From Promethearchaeota archaeon (lineage in GTDB: Archaea > Asgardarchaeota > Thorarchaeia > Thorarchaeales > Thorarchaeaceae): a DNA stretch of 64,000 nucleotides. The notes below the pieces were generated by a model. That model did not search any database. It saw only the letters and a program-made list of their open reading frames with translations, and was not told where the DNA came from. Positions 25,696-34,740 of the stretch are shown here, in pieces (the first letter of the stretch is position 1; each line of letters starts with the position of its first letter). The stretch lies in assembly GCA_014728035.1 (NCBI GenBank), contig WJMJ01000123.1, forward strand, positions 1 to 64,000. Reading direction: 5' to 3'. Position numbers and translations under genes: made by a program.

Positions 25696-26415
25696 ATGAA
25701 AGACGCTAGAGAAAGACCAACTGAAAGCAATCCCCAGAAGGTCAAAGTGCTAATGACCGAATTTGTCACTCACGACGTGAAACGATTTATTGTAGAGAAA
25801 CCAAAAGATTACTCCTTTATTCCAGGTCAAGCTAACTTGGTCTCATTAAATAATGATCAATGGGATGATGAGCTACGTCCCTTTACATTTACTTCTCTCA
25901 ATGAAGATGAAGTTTTAGAATTTACTGTCAAAACCTACCCCTCTCATGATGGTGTCACCACACGACTACATGATTTAGAACCTGGAGATGAGCTTGTCAT
26001 AAGAGACCCTTTTGGAACCATTATCTATGAAGAACCCGGATATTTCATAGCCGCTGGAGCTGGAATAACTCCCTTCATAGCAATATTCAGACATCTGAGA
26101 AATCACGGCAGAATAAAGGATAACTTTTTGATTTTCTCAAACAAGACAAGGAAGGATGTAATTTTGGAGAAGGAGCTTAAAGAGTTCTTCAATGAACACC
26201 TAATACTCACTTTAACTCAAGAGAAATTATCTGGATATGAACATGGACGAATTGACAAAGATTTCCTTCAAAAATATCTCAAGGATCCAAATCGAACCGT
26301 GTATATCTGTGGCCCATCCGGGTTTTTGAAAGCAATGAAATCTGCAGTTGAAGAACTTGGTTTTCCAGAAAAGAAAATCGTCTTGGAGAAATTTGTCTGG
26401 ATGGACATTCAATAA
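25696..26415 (+). CDS. FAD/NAD(P)-binding ferredoxin reductase-type oxidoreductase
   Basis: 239 aa. It shows the two-domain FNR layout: a beta-barrel with RPFTFTS (FAD binding, RxYS/T type) near residue 60 and an NAD(P) domain with GAGITPFIAIFRHLR near 118 and the CGPSGFLKAM end motif. No 2Fe-2S or other cysteine cluster is fused. Enzymes of this kind shuttle electrons between NAD(P)H and a ferredoxin, flavodoxin or oxygenase. No partner gene lies next to it; the ferredoxin at 19281 is the nearest candidate. A GAGGAACAG site precedes the ATG. Confidence 0.85.
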   Translation: MKDARERPTESNPQKVKVLMTEFVTHDVKRFIVEKPKDYSFIPGQANLVSLNNDQWDDELRPFTFTSLNEDEVLEFTVKTYPSHDGVTTRLHDLEPGDELVIRDPFGTIIYEEPGYFIAAGAGITPFIAIFRHLRNHGRIKDNFLIFSNKTRKDVILEKELKEFFNEHLILTLTQEKLSGYEHGRIDKDFLQKYLKDPNRTVYICGPSGFLKAMKSAVEELGFPEKKIVLEKFVWMDIQ

Positions 26416-26433
26416 TTGTAGAAAGTAAGATAC

Positions 26434-26458
26434 GAGTCCGTTTCAACGGACTCCTTTT
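26434..26458. terminator. Bidirectional hairpin terminator
   Basis: GAGTCCGT (26434-26441) and ACGGACTC (26446-26453) form a tight 8-bp stem with a 4-base loop followed by TTTT, between the convergent reductase and MTA phosphorylase genes. Confidence 0.6.
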
Positions 26459-26467
26459 CAATATGTC

Positions 26468-27328
26468 CTAAAACAGACCATTCTTCATAGCAGTCTGACA
26501 GTCACAACTTGCATCCTGTGGAATGTTATCAATCATAGCGAAAGTTAGTTTTCGTACTCTCTCTACATTCTTTGACATGGTCTTGAGAACCATTTCGTGA
26601 GTGACATGCTCTTCTGCGTGAACATCATAATCTGTAGGCATTGAAATATTGACAAAACAAATTCCTGCTTCTCGTGCAAGGGCAGCTTCAGGATATGCGG
26701 TCATACCAATGACTTCCCATCCCTGATTATGGAAGAACATTGATTCTGCGCGAGTTGAGAATCGTGGTCCATTAATACAGACATATGTTCCTTTCTCGTG
26801 AACTTTGAATTCCAGAGAATCTGCAGTATCTTTGGCTACTTTTCGTAATTCTGGGCAGAATGGTTCAGCAAACGGGAGATGTCCCACAGGACCTCCTTCA
26901 AAGAATGTATCCTTCCGTTGTCCAAATGTCCGATCAAATATCTGGTCTGCAATGACAAACTCTCCAAGTTTGATCTTTTCTGGTTGCAGACTCCCACATG
27001 CAGCTGGACTGATAATACGTTTGACTCCAAGAGCTTTCATTCCCCATAAGTTAGCTTGGTAATTAATCTGATGAGGAAGAATAGTATGACCTCTCGCATG
27101 TCTTGCAAGAAACACAAAGCTTCTACCTTTCACTTTACCAAGGATAAAGTGATCGGAAGCTGCTCCGTACGGTGTGAAAACCTTGACCTCTGCAGGATCT
27201 TCAATTACTGTTGGGTCATAATTTCCACTTCCTCCAAACATTCCTATCTCAATAGGAAGAAGACTCTCTATGTATTCTTTCTGTGCTCTATCTATCGGCA
27301 CAAGATCAAGTTTAGTCTCAAATGCCAT
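26468..27328 (-). CDS. mtnP: S-methyl-5'-thioadenosine phosphorylase
   Basis: 286 aa of the trimeric PNP/MTAP family, which splits methylthioadenosine into adenine and methylthioribose-1-phosphate in methionine salvage. Visible are the phosphate-binding GMFGGSGNY near the N-terminus, ISPAACGSLQPE, VCINGPRFSTRAES and GMTAYPEAALAREAGICFVN with the purine-site residues, and the SMPTDYD segment that favours adenine nucleosides. The C-terminal CDCQ pair of cysteines is also seen in archaeal MTAPs, where it can form a disulfide. Full length, cytosolic. It is followed on the same strand by no gene, its 3' end facing a terminator. Confidence 0.92.
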   Translation of the reverse strand: MAFETKLDLVPIDRAQKEYIESLLPIEIGMFGGSGNYDPTVIEDPAEVKVFTPYGAASDHFILGKVKGRSFVFLARHARGHTILPHQINYQANLWGMKALGVKRIISPAACGSLQPEKIKLGEFVIADQIFDRTFGQRKDTFFEGGPVGHLPFAEPFCPELRKVAKDTADSLEFKVHEKGTYVCINGPRFSTRAESMFFHNQGWEVIGMTAYPEAALAREAGICFVNISMPTDYDVHAEEHVTHEMVLKTMSKNVERVRKLTFAMIDNIPQDASCDCQTAMKNGLF

Positions 27329-27420
27329 TTCATTTCAACTCTTATGGCTCTAATCTATCTGCATTTCAGACTATCTTACATTTATAGATACTGACTGAAT
27401 AGCAAAATAAAAAGGAAAGT

Positions 27421-27443
27421 ACTCCAGATGCTATTTCTGGAGT
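27421..27443 (-). terminator. Terminator of the phosphoribosyltransferase gene
   Basis: ACTCCAGA (27421-27428) pairs with TCTGGAGT (27436-27443) over 7 bases. Reading on the minus strand a T-rich tract (complement of AAAATAAAAAGG) follows the hairpin, just after the stop at 27449. Confidence 0.6.
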
Positions 27444-27448
27444 TATAA

Positions 27449-28117
27449 TTACTTTTTAAGCTTCCACACTTTGTCCTGAGGGTACTCAATTTTCTCTAAA
27501 TATCCCATGTGAGCTTTAACTTTTGACAGCTGTTCATCAGAGAGAACAATGTTGTTGTATTCTCGTAAGTGTTTCTTCAGCTGTTGAGTGGTCAACTCTT
27601 TAGCCTTTTCACCCTCAAAAATCTTCATTATGAGTGCTGTAAGATCTTCATAGAAGTTCCACGGCCATATTTCCCATGCCCAAGTGACTTCAACTCCATA
27701 GTAGTCGGGAATGAATTTTGAACCTGCAATGTGCATAAGTGTTGCAGTTCGAATTTCTGCAGGTTTGCCAGTTTCCTCAATATGTTTAACAGCCATTGTT
27801 AGGCTCTCACCAGTATCAGTGATATCGTCAACCACCAATACTTTCTTTCCTTCGACATCACCTACTAAAGGACACGTGAGTTTGGCTTTCCCATCTTTTG
27901 TAGCCGTAACACCCCAGTGATCTACCTTTACACTGAATAGATCCTTTACACCCAGAAGGTCACATTGAATTCTCGCATGAACCCAACCTCCACGAGCGAT
28001 TCCTATAATTGCATCTGGACGCCAATCAGAATCCTTTATCTTTTTAGCAGTTTGATATGCATAGTTTGCAATATCATCATAATCGAGCACATAGCAGAGA
28101 GGTCCCTTAAGTTCCAT
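27449..28117 (-). CDS. Purine phosphoribosyltransferase (xanthine/guanine type)
   Basis: 222 aa. The PRPP-binding motif VLVVDDITDTGES is perfect (about residue 95), preceded by the GIARGGWVHARIQ loop and the DHWG region. It resembles archaeal hypoxanthine/guanine or xanthine phosphoribosyltransferases of the Gpt group that salvage purine bases. It lies beside the MTA phosphorylase gene on the same strand; that enzyme releases adenine, so the pair could form a purine salvage neighbourhood. A long dyad lies on its promoter side at 28197-28230. Confidence 0.85.
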   Translation of the reverse strand: MELKGPLCYVLDYDDIANYAYQTAKKIKDSDWRPDAIIGIARGGWVHARIQCDLLGVKDLFSVKVDHWGVTATKDGKAKLTCPLVGDVEGKKVLVVDDITDTGESLTMAVKHIEETGKPAEIRTATLMHIAGSKFIPDYYGVEVTWAWEIWPWNFYEDLTALIMKIFEGEKAKELTTQQLKKHLREYNNIVLSDEQLSKVKAHMGYLEKIEYPQDKVWKLKK

Positions 28118-28196
28118 AGGGATTTCACCATGTCTTCGGCCAGTTCTTTTCGTTAAAAGTTTGTCCCCAGCTCAATAAATTATCTATTTCCTGTAA

Positions 28197-28230
28197 CTAA
28201 CATTTGATTAGTGTTCTTTCCAAATGTTAG
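28197..28230. promoter_or_regulatory. Perfect 10-bp-arm inverted repeat before msrA
   Basis: CTAACATTTG (28197-28206) and CAAATGTTAG (28221-28230) are exact reverse complements 14 bp apart. The right arm ends 2 bp before the msrA ATG at 28233 and contains an earlier in-frame ATG. Position and perfection suggest an operator or a leader hairpin that would hide the start site. Confidence 0.55.
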
Positions 28231-28232
28231 CC

Positions 28233-28766
28233 ATGAAAACTGCTACGCTTGGAGGCGGCTGCTTTTGGTGTGTTGAAGCAGTCTATCAACAATTGAAAGG
28301 AATCAAAAGAGTAGTATCTGGATATGCTGGAGGTGCTATTGAAAATCCCTCTTATGAACAAGTAGTAACTGGAACGACTGGGCATGCAGAGGTGACTCAG
28401 ATTACTTATGATCCTGATGTAATAACATACAAAGAGATTCTTGAGGTATTTTTCGCAGCACATGACCCAACTACGCTAAATCGTCAAGGAAATGATGTAG
28501 GTACACAATATCGTTCAATTATTCTATATCACAACGATGAGCAAAAACAAATAGCTAAAGATATGATTGACAATTTGCAAGAATCTGGAAAGTTCAAGAA
28601 TTCTATTGTAACAGAATTGGTTCCGTTTGAGAAATTCTATCCAGCAGAAGACTATCATCAAAACTACTACAGAAGAAATCGGAATCAAGGGTACTGCAGA
28701 TTTGTTATTGATCCGAAGATTTCAAAGGTAAAGAGAGAATTCAAACTCATGTTACACGATTCTTGA
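28233..28766 (+). CDS. msrA: Peptide methionine (S)-sulfoxide reductase MsrA
   Basis: 177 aa from ATG 28233; ATG 28224 would start inside an inverted repeat. MsrA reduces methionine-S-sulfoxide in proteins after oxidative damage. The catalytic motif GGGCFWC is at residues 7-13, followed by SGYAGG, the TGHAEV segment, [16 protein letters not shown] and [11 protein letters not shown]. All are conserved. The C-terminus lacks an obvious resolving cysteine beyond one in QGYCRF. No msrB is fused or adjacent. The 3' end overlaps the convergent methyltransferase gene by 15 bp. Confidence 0.93.
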   Translation: MKTATLGGGCFWCVEAVYQQLKGIKRVVSGYAGGAIENPSYEQVVTGTTGHAEVTQITYDPDVITYKEILEVFFAAHDPTTLNRQGNDVGTQYRSIILYHNDEQKQIAKDMIDNLQESGKFKNSIVTELVPFEKFYPAEDYHQNYYRRNRNQGYCRFVIDPKISKVKREFKLMLHDS

Positions 28767-29600
28767 GAAGAGTTTGAGGGAGTCAAACTTACCTGGAGTG
28801 AATGAAATATCTACTTGAAGGATATCTCCACTCTTTACCTCTATTGCTTCTCTAAATGGAAGGAATAACTCTCTCCATCCATCTTCCATCCGCAATGTTA
28901 TTTCGGGAACAAGATTGGCTTCGAACATTCCGACAATCCCATGAAGGACTCCCTCTTCGTCTATTTCAAACTCTTGAGTTTTTTTAATTACCATCTCCTC
29001 TTGCCCATTTTGGAGATTGAATTCAGCTAATTTTTGCAAGTCTGAGAGGTCTCTAACAGCTTCTTTGCTAGTGGTTTGTGGTACTCTGGGAAAAACAATA
29101 TCCTCTACAATGAATCTGTTCCAATGGAAAAAACTCTCCACTGGAGTAATAAAGATCGAAACGTTCGAGGGTAATAAATAACCGTCATCTTTCAGCATGT
29201 TCTTGATAATTGCTTTGCTAGCTGGTATTTGTTGTTCTATTAGAAGCATTGATGAAAGCATTTCACACATAACCACATCTGCTTTTTCAGCAGGGATAAA
29301 ATCATCAAAATGTGAGTTTACAAAATCGATTCTATCAGCCACATTGTTTCTTTCTGCACTCTTTTTAGCGTATTCTAGTGATTCCGCATTGATATCAATT
29401 GCAGTTACTTTTCTAGCTCCTTTTTTTGCAGCAAGAATTGCCAATATCCCTGAACCTGTCCCTACATCGATACAAAATGAATTTCGTGTTACTACCCGTT
29501 CAATAGCTTGTCTAAACTTCTTTATTCGTGTAGTGTGTGTAAGGAGACTTATTGCATGCAACATCGAAAATGGAGTAACATATCGAGTCAAGAGTATCAC
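28752..29600 (-). CDS. SAM-dependent methyltransferase, PRMT-like
   Basis: 282 aa. The SAM site is [18 protein letters not shown] with acidic AIDINAES at the end of strand 2 and NSHFDDF as motif for the adenine. After strand 4 the sequence [13 protein letters not shown] occupies the place of the double-E loop of protein arginine methyltransferases, with one Glu at the first position and another nine residues on; a beta-rich C-terminal domain follows, as in PRMTs. The substrate could be protein, but arginine methylation is unproven and the loop is divergent. It is transcribed alone, divergent from the TPR-zinc gene. Confidence 0.75.
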   Translation of the reverse strand: MILLTRYVTPFSMLHAISLLTHTTRIKKFRQAIERVVTRNSFCIDVGTGSGILAILAAKKGARKVTAIDINAESLEYAKKSAERNNVADRIDFVNSHFDDFIPAEKADVVMCEMLSSMLLIEQQIPASKAIIKNMLKDDGYLLPSNVSIFITPVESFFHWNRFIVEDIVFPRVPQTTSKEAVRDLSDLQKLAEFNLQNGQEEMVIKKTQEFEIDEEGVLHGIVGMFEANLVPEITLRMEDGWRELFLPFREAIEVKSGDILQVDISFTPGKFDSLKLFSRIV

Positions 29601-29708
29601 ACCACATCATTTTGCCATATCGTATGGTACTTATAATAAAAATGTGGTTTTCACCTTGAAGTAGTAATCACATCATACTGCAGCTGGATTCGAGGAGACA
29701 AAAACGAT

Positions 29709-30869
29709 TTGACAATTCAACGACTGGCGATTGCTGTAGACGCCTTAGAAAATGGGCGATTTAAGGAAGCTGTGACAATCCTTGAAGAGCTGGTCGAAAC
29801 AACTGCGGATGATCCTGATATCCTGATGTATCTTGGTATTGCTTATGTACAAAATGAACAACCAGAAGATGCACTAGACATTCTAGAAAAGGCAAAGGAC
29901 CTTGTAGAAGACCATTGTGTACTCTATTTGTTTTTGGGAAGGGCTCAGAAAGCAGTTGGGCATCTTGAAGATGCTGAACATACTCTTCGTAAAGCAATCG
30001 AGCTTGATTCTCTACAACCTGAAGCATGGGAGGACCTTGCTGGAGTATTATATGCACGCGGCAAATATGCAGAGTCTATAGCATGTATCGAAGATGCATT
30101 AGTTTACTTTCCTGAAGCGATTTCACTGAGAGCGCTAAATGCAATGGCTTACAATAGACTCGGTGACAGAACTGGTGCTCTCTGTGAGTGGGAGTATATC
30201 CATGAGTTAGCCCCCGATTCCAAGATGGGTCTTATCAACTACGCGTACACCCTTCTAATGCTTCAAAAACCACAAGATGCAGCTCCTTTTGTTCGCAAAG
30301 CAATTGAAGTTGCCCCATCAGATCATAAATCTTGGGTACTATCTACTGAATTGGCAATGCAACAAGAAAAATACAATCTTGCATTCGACAACGTTCAGAA
30401 AGCTCTTGAATTAAATAGTAAATGTACTCATGTTTTAGGACGTTATACCGTTATCAAGAACGAACTTGGAATGTCAGATTATAGTGAAACATTAGCTGAA
30501 TTTGAGAAACAAATAGCTGATCAATCCCAAAGATGGCGTGGGCTATACTATGTTTACAAACATCTTGGTATGACCGATGAAGCTATAAAATCCCTACAAG
30601 ATGGTACTAAGGAAGATTGTGATGCAGCTGCGCCATGGATAGCTTTAGCTCATGAATACGCACAAATGGGAATGGATGAAGAATCCTTGGAAGCTTGGAA
30701 AGTATCTATTCGTCTTCGAAATTATATCAAAGTTCATTGTGATGCGTGTGATAAAGACATGCGAATTCCAGCTAAAACTAGTGGTGGCAAAATTAGAATC
30801 CCAGATATTATCAAATGTAATGGGTGTGGCGAACACATTCCTCTTCCTCAAGGGCTTTCATGTTTCTAA
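29709..30869 (+). CDS. TPR protein with C-terminal zinc ribbon
   Basis: 386 aa; TTG start with GAGGAG 9-10 nt upstream. About eight TPR units cover residues 1-330 (FKEAVTILEELVETTADDPD, PEDALDILEKAKDLVED, LEDAEHTLRKAIELDSLQPE and on). The last 45 residues hold a zinc ribbon with two CxxC knuckles (CDACDKDMRI and CNGCGEHIP). The combination suggests a scaffold that also binds nucleic acid or a protein through the ribbon. It is followed with a 16-bp gap by a NUDIX gene on the same strand. Confidence 0.82.
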   Translation: MTIQRLAIAVDALENGRFKEAVTILEELVETTADDPDILMYLGIAYVQNEQPEDALDILEKAKDLVEDHCVLYLFLGRAQKAVGHLEDAEHTLRKAIELDSLQPEAWEDLAGVLYARGKYAESIACIEDALVYFPEAISLRALNAMAYNRLGDRTGALCEWEYIHELAPDSKMGLINYAYTLLMLQKPQDAAPFVRKAIEVAPSDHKSWVLSTELAMQQEKYNLAFDNVQKALELNSKCTHVLGRYTVIKNELGMSDYSETLAEFEKQIADQSQRWRGLYYVYKHLGMTDEAIKSLQDGTKEDCDAAAPWIALAHEYAQMGMDEESLEAWKVSIRLRNYIKVHCDACDKDMRIPAKTSGGKIRIPDIIKCNGCGEHIPLPQGLSCF

Positions 30870-30885
30870 TGAAGCGGTGAATTGT

Positions 30886-31344
30886 GTGAATGATAGAAGA
30901 TATCCGAATTTTCCAATTCCAGGAGTTGCAGGAATCGTTGTAAGTCGGAGTGGTATTCTCCTACTCAGACGTGATAAGAATCCTGGTAAAGGATTGTGGA
31001 CTTTCCCAGGTGGTGGAGTAGAGGTAGGAGAAACACAAAAGGAAGCTCTCCGACGAGAGATTAAAGAAGAGGCTGGTATTGATGCCGAAATCCTTGACTT
31101 CTTTACAACTTTTGATATTATAATAGAAGATGGTAGTGGTAAGGTCCTATATCATTTTCTTCTTAATCATTATTTTGCCCGAGCATTATCTGAAGAAGTA
31201 CGTCCTGAATTTCCTGATGGAGAAGTTAATTGGTTTCATTTAGATTCTTTACCAGAGGATGAAATGCCATCTAAAGTTGTTGGATTGTTATATGAAGCAG
31301 AAGTCCAAATTTCGCAGATTATCCATGAATATTTTGCGCAATAA
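30886..31344 (+). CDS. NUDIX hydrolase
   Basis: 152 aa from GTG 30886, chosen because GGTGA lies 5 nt upstream and because a far longer reading from 30652 would overlap the TPR gene in another frame. The NUDIX box is exact: GGGVEVGETQKEALRREI followed by KEEAGI (GX5EX7REUXEEXGU). The preceding strand GVAGIVVSRSGILLLRR is typical. NUDIX enzymes cleave nucleoside diphosphates linked to another moiety and often sanitise oxidised nucleotides or hydrolyse ADP-ribose. Substrate is unknown. It is likely co-transcribed with the TPR-zinc gene. Confidence 0.88.
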   Translation: MNDRRYPNFPIPGVAGIVVSRSGILLLRRDKNPGKGLWTFPGGGVEVGETQKEALRREIKEEAGIDAEILDFFTTFDIIIEDGSGKVLYHFLLNHYFARALSEEVRPEFPDGEVNWFHLDSLPEDEMPSKVVGLLYEAEVQISQIIHEYFAQ

Positions 31345-31377
31345 AACTATGAACTGTTAATCCATAGAGCCAAGAGA

Positions 31378-31384
31378 TATAAAA
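31378..31384 (+). promoter_or_regulatory. TATA box of the membrane protein gene at 31443
   Basis: TATAAAA preceded by AGAGA lies 59 bp before the start; transcription would begin near 31405, leaving a short leader with GAGGAAG. Confidence 0.5.
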
Positions 31385-31442
31385 GGTATCTTGAATATCA
31401 TTGATAAAGAGCTACCTACTATATTGTGAGGAAGTACAAAAA

Positions 31443-31901
31443 ATGTTTAGAACAATAATAGCGCTCTTGGTTTGTCTAGTTACTGCAATAGTTATTGGAG
31501 TATTCCAGATTGTTGATGCAACCACACAAGAAATCATTCAGGGCATCACTGGTGGAGCTGCAATAGATTTTGCTAAAGATGCTGGTGCGGTCCTCTTTGG
31601 TGGATTGATTTTTCCATATACATTAGCTCTTAATGGAGGATATGCAGCCATCGCAGCACTTGGTGTTGCTGGCTTCATTGCAGGACTACTTTCAAAGAGT
31701 GGTGTCCGTATGCTGTTTGTATCAATAATTGCACTTGCTTTATTCTTTGTTGGATATGCAGTGCTGACAGCTGGTGCATCTTTAACACAAGAGCAACTGA
31801 CCAATTTGGCTAGTAATATGGTAATAGACCTTGGAGTATCCTTTGGTCTACTCTTCATACCTGGTGTAATTGGCGCATCTCTAACCGCAGAGGAATACTG
31901 A
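31443..31901 (+). CDS. Small membrane protein, unknown
   Basis: 152 aa from ATG 31443 with GAGGAAG about 9 nt upstream; a longer reading from 31401 is less likely as it would begin next to the transcription start. Four hydrophobic segments (IIALLVCLVTAIVIGVFQ, GLIFPYTLALNGGYAAIAAL, MLFVSIIALALFFVGYAVL, VSFGLLFIPGVIGASL) suggest a polytopic membrane protein with Gly/Ala-rich helices. No family is recognised. It has its own TATA box and terminator and is therefore a single-gene unit. Confidence 0.65.
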   Translation: MFRTIIALLVCLVTAIVIGVFQIVDATTQEIIQGITGGAAIDFAKDAGAVLFGGLIFPYTLALNGGYAAIAALGVAGFIAGLLSKSGVRMLFVSIIALALFFVGYAVLTAGASLTQEQLTNLASNMVIDLGVSFGLLFIPGVIGASLTAEEY

Positions 31902-31911
31902 TAATAGATTT

Positions 31912-31941
31912 GGGGACTTTTGTTCCCCTCCCTGTTTTTTT
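31912..31941 (+). terminator. Hairpin plus T7 terminator
   Basis: GGGGA (31912-31916) pairs with TCCCC (31924-31928), and a run of seven T follows at 31935-31941, reaching the stop of the convergent exonuclease gene. Confidence 0.6.
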
Positions 31942-33445
31942 ATTTTACAGTTCTTCTAATTTCTACACTTACCAGTTCTAGAAATTCGTCAAGATAATCT
32001 TCATGTACGAATGCACCCGCAGCCATGGGATGGCCTCCTGCTTCTGCAACCTTTTCTTCTGCACTCTCATTTACCAATGTAGATGCTGTCGAAAACACTT
32101 CTTTGAGATTGAGACCACGTTTAACAAGACTCTTTTTCGCTCGGCCTGATATTTTCACTCGTGGGCCGTCATCAGAAGTGTTTGTACTAACTCCGATTAC
32201 TGGTTTATCTACTGGTATAATTCGAGAACCTTGTGCCATACCAATGATGATACCAATAATTGTATCAGGAGTTTCTGGATCGTTCACTATATACATACTC
32301 TCAGTTTCATCATATCCATCAGTTTCAAGTCTACGTAAAGCACTAGCCAGGTTTGCTCTATGTTGTTGGAGTAGAGTTATTCCTTCTCTAAGTGCGTCAA
32401 CATCCCCGAGACAGATTTTCACTCCAACGTCTGCTCTTCTATTTCTCCCACATGCATTCAGAAGTGTGGAAAATTCCTTAGCGCTTCTCATTTCTGTTCT
32501 TTCGGGTCTTCTTGGAAGTGTGATAATATTTCCCACAATACCCGAGGCGATTCTTGGATTTTCATAGAATTGTAAAATATGACTGACTAAAGCTTGGATA
32601 ATTTGTTGTTTCTCTTCTTGACATAAATCCATCCAAATTCTCCATCTATCCAAGTCATCTTTCAATGGTATAGAAAGGTCATTATAGAATTTATAACACG
32701 CATCTCGGTCACCTGTGATTCCTGGTAAATATGGGTCAGTTGCATACTCCAGTAGCTGAGGTAGAGGGCGTGTGTTAATCCCAAAAAAGGTAAGATCTTT
32801 ATCTACTCTGATGAATCCACTATATTCCCCAATTTTGATGATTTCCTCATTTACTCCGACGAATCCTTTTCCATAGTATGCTTGAAGGTCTCCAGATGCA
32901 CCTACAATGGCTAATTCTGAAAGATCCGCATTTTCCGTGGATAAACTATATGCTAAAAGGAAAGAAACTCCTGCTCCAGATACATCATAGCTACCACTCA
33001 AATCATGATTGGATGGGTTGATTTCAAGAATTTTGTTAGACTTAAAAGGGCCTTTCGTCAAGCTTGGATTTTTGGGGGGTAAATGATGGTCTAGAATTAT
33101 TATGTGTCTGATATATGGTTCATTTTCCAAGTATTCTTTGATCAGCTGAATCTGCCCAGTTCCTAAGTCACTGAAAATCATAAGGTCTGGTTTATGTTCT
33201 CTTGCCAAGTCTCTGACTTCAAAAATCGTATCAGAATTAAGCTGATGGATGTTTTGCCATGTGGGTGAATGACCCGCTCTCTCAAGCAGAAAAACCACAA
33301 TTGCCATAGCTGTTATTCCATCAGCATCAATATGTGAAATTGCCATTGGCTTTTTGCTAGTTTTAATAATCTCTACAGCTTTGTTCAGGGCTTCTTTCAT
33401 ACTATCTGGAATAGAGTCCAAGCTAATTTCCATATTCAAGCACAA
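31940..33445 (-). CDS. DHH-family exonuclease (archaeal RecJ/GAN-like)
   Basis: 501 aa. DHH phosphoesterase motifs are complete: SHIDADGITAMAI (motif I), FSDLGTGQ (II), LDHHLPP (III), GDLQAY (IV), and a C-terminal DHHA1 domain with GGHPMAAGAF. Archaeal members of this size include the GINS-associated nuclease and RecJ-like 5'-3' or 3'-5' single-strand exonucleases working in replication and repair. Which role applies here is open. ATG 33433 is an alternative start. The gene is monocistronic; a spacer of about 190 bp (33446-33639) upstream holds only an AT-rich promoter. Confidence 0.85.
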   Translation of the reverse strand: MCLNMEISLDSIPDSMKEALNKAVEIIKTSKKPMAISHIDADGITAMAIVVFLLERAGHSPTWQNIHQLNSDTIFEVRDLAREHKPDLMIFSDLGTGQIQLIKEYLENEPYIRHIIILDHHLPPKNPSLTKGPFKSNKILEINPSNHDLSGSYDVSGAGVSFLLAYSLSTENADLSELAIVGASGDLQAYYGKGFVGVNEEIIKIGEYSGFIRVDKDLTFFGINTRPLPQLLEYATDPYLPGITGDRDACYKFYNDLSIPLKDDLDRWRIWMDLCQEEKQQIIQALVSHILQFYENPRIASGIVGNIITLPRRPERTEMRSAKEFSTLLNACGRNRRADVGVKICLGDVDALREGITLLQQHRANLASALRRLETDGYDETESMYIVNDPETPDTIIGIIIGMAQGSRIIPVDKPVIGVSTNTSDDGPRVKISGRAKKSLVKRGLNLKEVFSTASTLVNESAEEKVAEAGGHPMAAGAFVHEDYLDEFLELVSVEIRRTVK

Positions 33446-33639
33446 GTAGTTACCTGATTGTATGGAATATAAAATGAGTCCTCGTTCTTAATGAGTATTG
33501 TTTTGATCTCCAGCTAGTGCAAATCTAGATATTGCCAGAAAGTGAACAATACACCATTTCATTGTTCTTCTGTTATAATCACTCAAAGATGTGGAATGAA
33601 ATCTTGTAGTTCAGACCACAAGAAATCATTTCCGATAAA

Positions 33640-34164
33640 CTAGCGTAGTTTGCCTACTTCTTTGTGCCACTCTTTGAGGTCATCTCTTAGCTTTCTCAAG
33701 TCAGTTGGACTAATCGTATCAACTCGACCATATGTCTTGAGAATTCTACCCCATCTGTTCATTTTTAGAACTAGTTGACCAGTACCACCTCTTTGTTCGA
33801 TGGTATCTGCTGCTTCACTAATCTTAACAGCGAGATCACTAGCAATTACTCCCTCTCGAATTTGTGATTCTAGATTTTCAAGTACTGCTTGTAGTGAAGA
33901 TACAGCTCTTTTGTCAGCGAGACCTCCACCAGGTGTAGTTGATCCCGTGGGAGCTGCGACTGAGAGATTAGAAATCTTCTTCATTACCTCATCGATCTTT
34001 TCACCGTTTGCAGCAACTGCTAATGCTAAATCAGAAGTAGCGGTTTCGACTTCTGTAATTTTTGCAATTATCTCGATCATTCGATTGAGTAGGTCGGTCA
34101 TTCTATCGATTGAACCTTTTATTTCTGTAAGCTTTGCCCGCAGATAGGTGTCTTCTTCTGTCAT
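33640..34164 (-). CDS. Coiled-coil protein, unknown
   Basis: 174 aa. Residues 5-70 are heptad-patterned (RAKLTEIKGSIDRMTDLLNR, then IIAKITEVE) and should form a coiled coil; a Gly/Pro/Thr-rich linker (APTGSTTPGGG) separates it from a second helical half ending in DLKEWHKEVGKLR. The second half is basic. It may be a structural or adaptor protein; no family is recognised. It stands alone, with AT-rich promoter sequence on its 5' side up to the cupin gene. Confidence 0.6.
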   Translation of the reverse strand: MTEEDTYLRAKLTEIKGSIDRMTDLLNRMIEIIAKITEVETATSDLALAVAANGEKIDEVMKKISNLSVAAPTGSTTPGGGLADKRAVSSLQAVLENLESQIREGVIASDLAVKISEAADTIEQRGGTGQLVLKMNRWGRILKTYGRVDTISPTDLRKLRDDLKEWHKEVGKLR

Positions 34165-34357
34165 TATTATCCCCTTAGTTCACGCAGGCTTGTTTGCCTT
34201 GTGGATATAATATGAGCTGTTATTGCTTCTGCAAAATTAACCTTTCTGTGTCATGCTTATTGTACTCATTTTTGATTAAGGTCACATCCTAAAGCTATTA
34301 TATTCTGTATCTCAACAATTAATCGGGAGAGAAGCCATAGAGAGAGGAAAAAATCAC

Positions 34358-34705
34358 ATGTATTGCATTAACTTTCAAGAACGGGATGAGCAGGAGGTCA
34401 ATTTTCCGGGTGCAAAAAATGTAACCGTGAGATGGCTTGTCGGACGTCGGTCTGGTGCAAAAACCTATGCCATGCGGATGTTCACTATATCCCCTGGTGG
34501 CATTATCCCAATTCATACCCATCCTGAAGAGCATGAAATTTTCGTCTTGGAAGGCAGTGCAAAATTACTTGGTGATTTTGAAGGACCTGCCAAAAAAGAT
34601 GATGTCATATTCGTACCTTCAGAGGCATCACATGGGTATGATAATACAGAAGGAACAGAATCTTTTCGGTTTATTTGTGTTATTCCACTACTTAATAACG
34701 ACTAG
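34358..34705 (+). CDS. Cupin-domain protein
   Basis: 115 aa, a single cupin barrel. Motif 1 is GGIIPIHTHPEEHEIFVLEG, with the two His and the Glu that bind a metal, and motif 2 is FVPSEASHGYDN with the fourth ligand His. Small cupins act as isomerases, dioxygenases or sugar/ligand binders; substrate unknown. Start ATG has AGAGGAAA about 10 nt upstream. It is 35 bp upstream of a HAD phosphatase and may be co-transcribed. Confidence 0.85.
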   Translation: MYCINFQERDEQEVNFPGAKNVTVRWLVGRRSGAKTYAMRMFTISPGGIIPIHTHPEEHEIFVLEGSAKLLGDFEGPAKKDDVIFVPSEASHGYDNTEGTESFRFICVIPLLNND

Positions 34706-34740
34706 TCAATTTCATATATCATGAGCTGATTAGACCTACT

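Noticed and set aside
30652..30885. Long N-terminal extension of the NUDIX frame
   Set aside because: It overlaps the TPR-zinc gene in another frame and is unlike NUDIX proteins; GTG 30886 has a ribosome-binding site.
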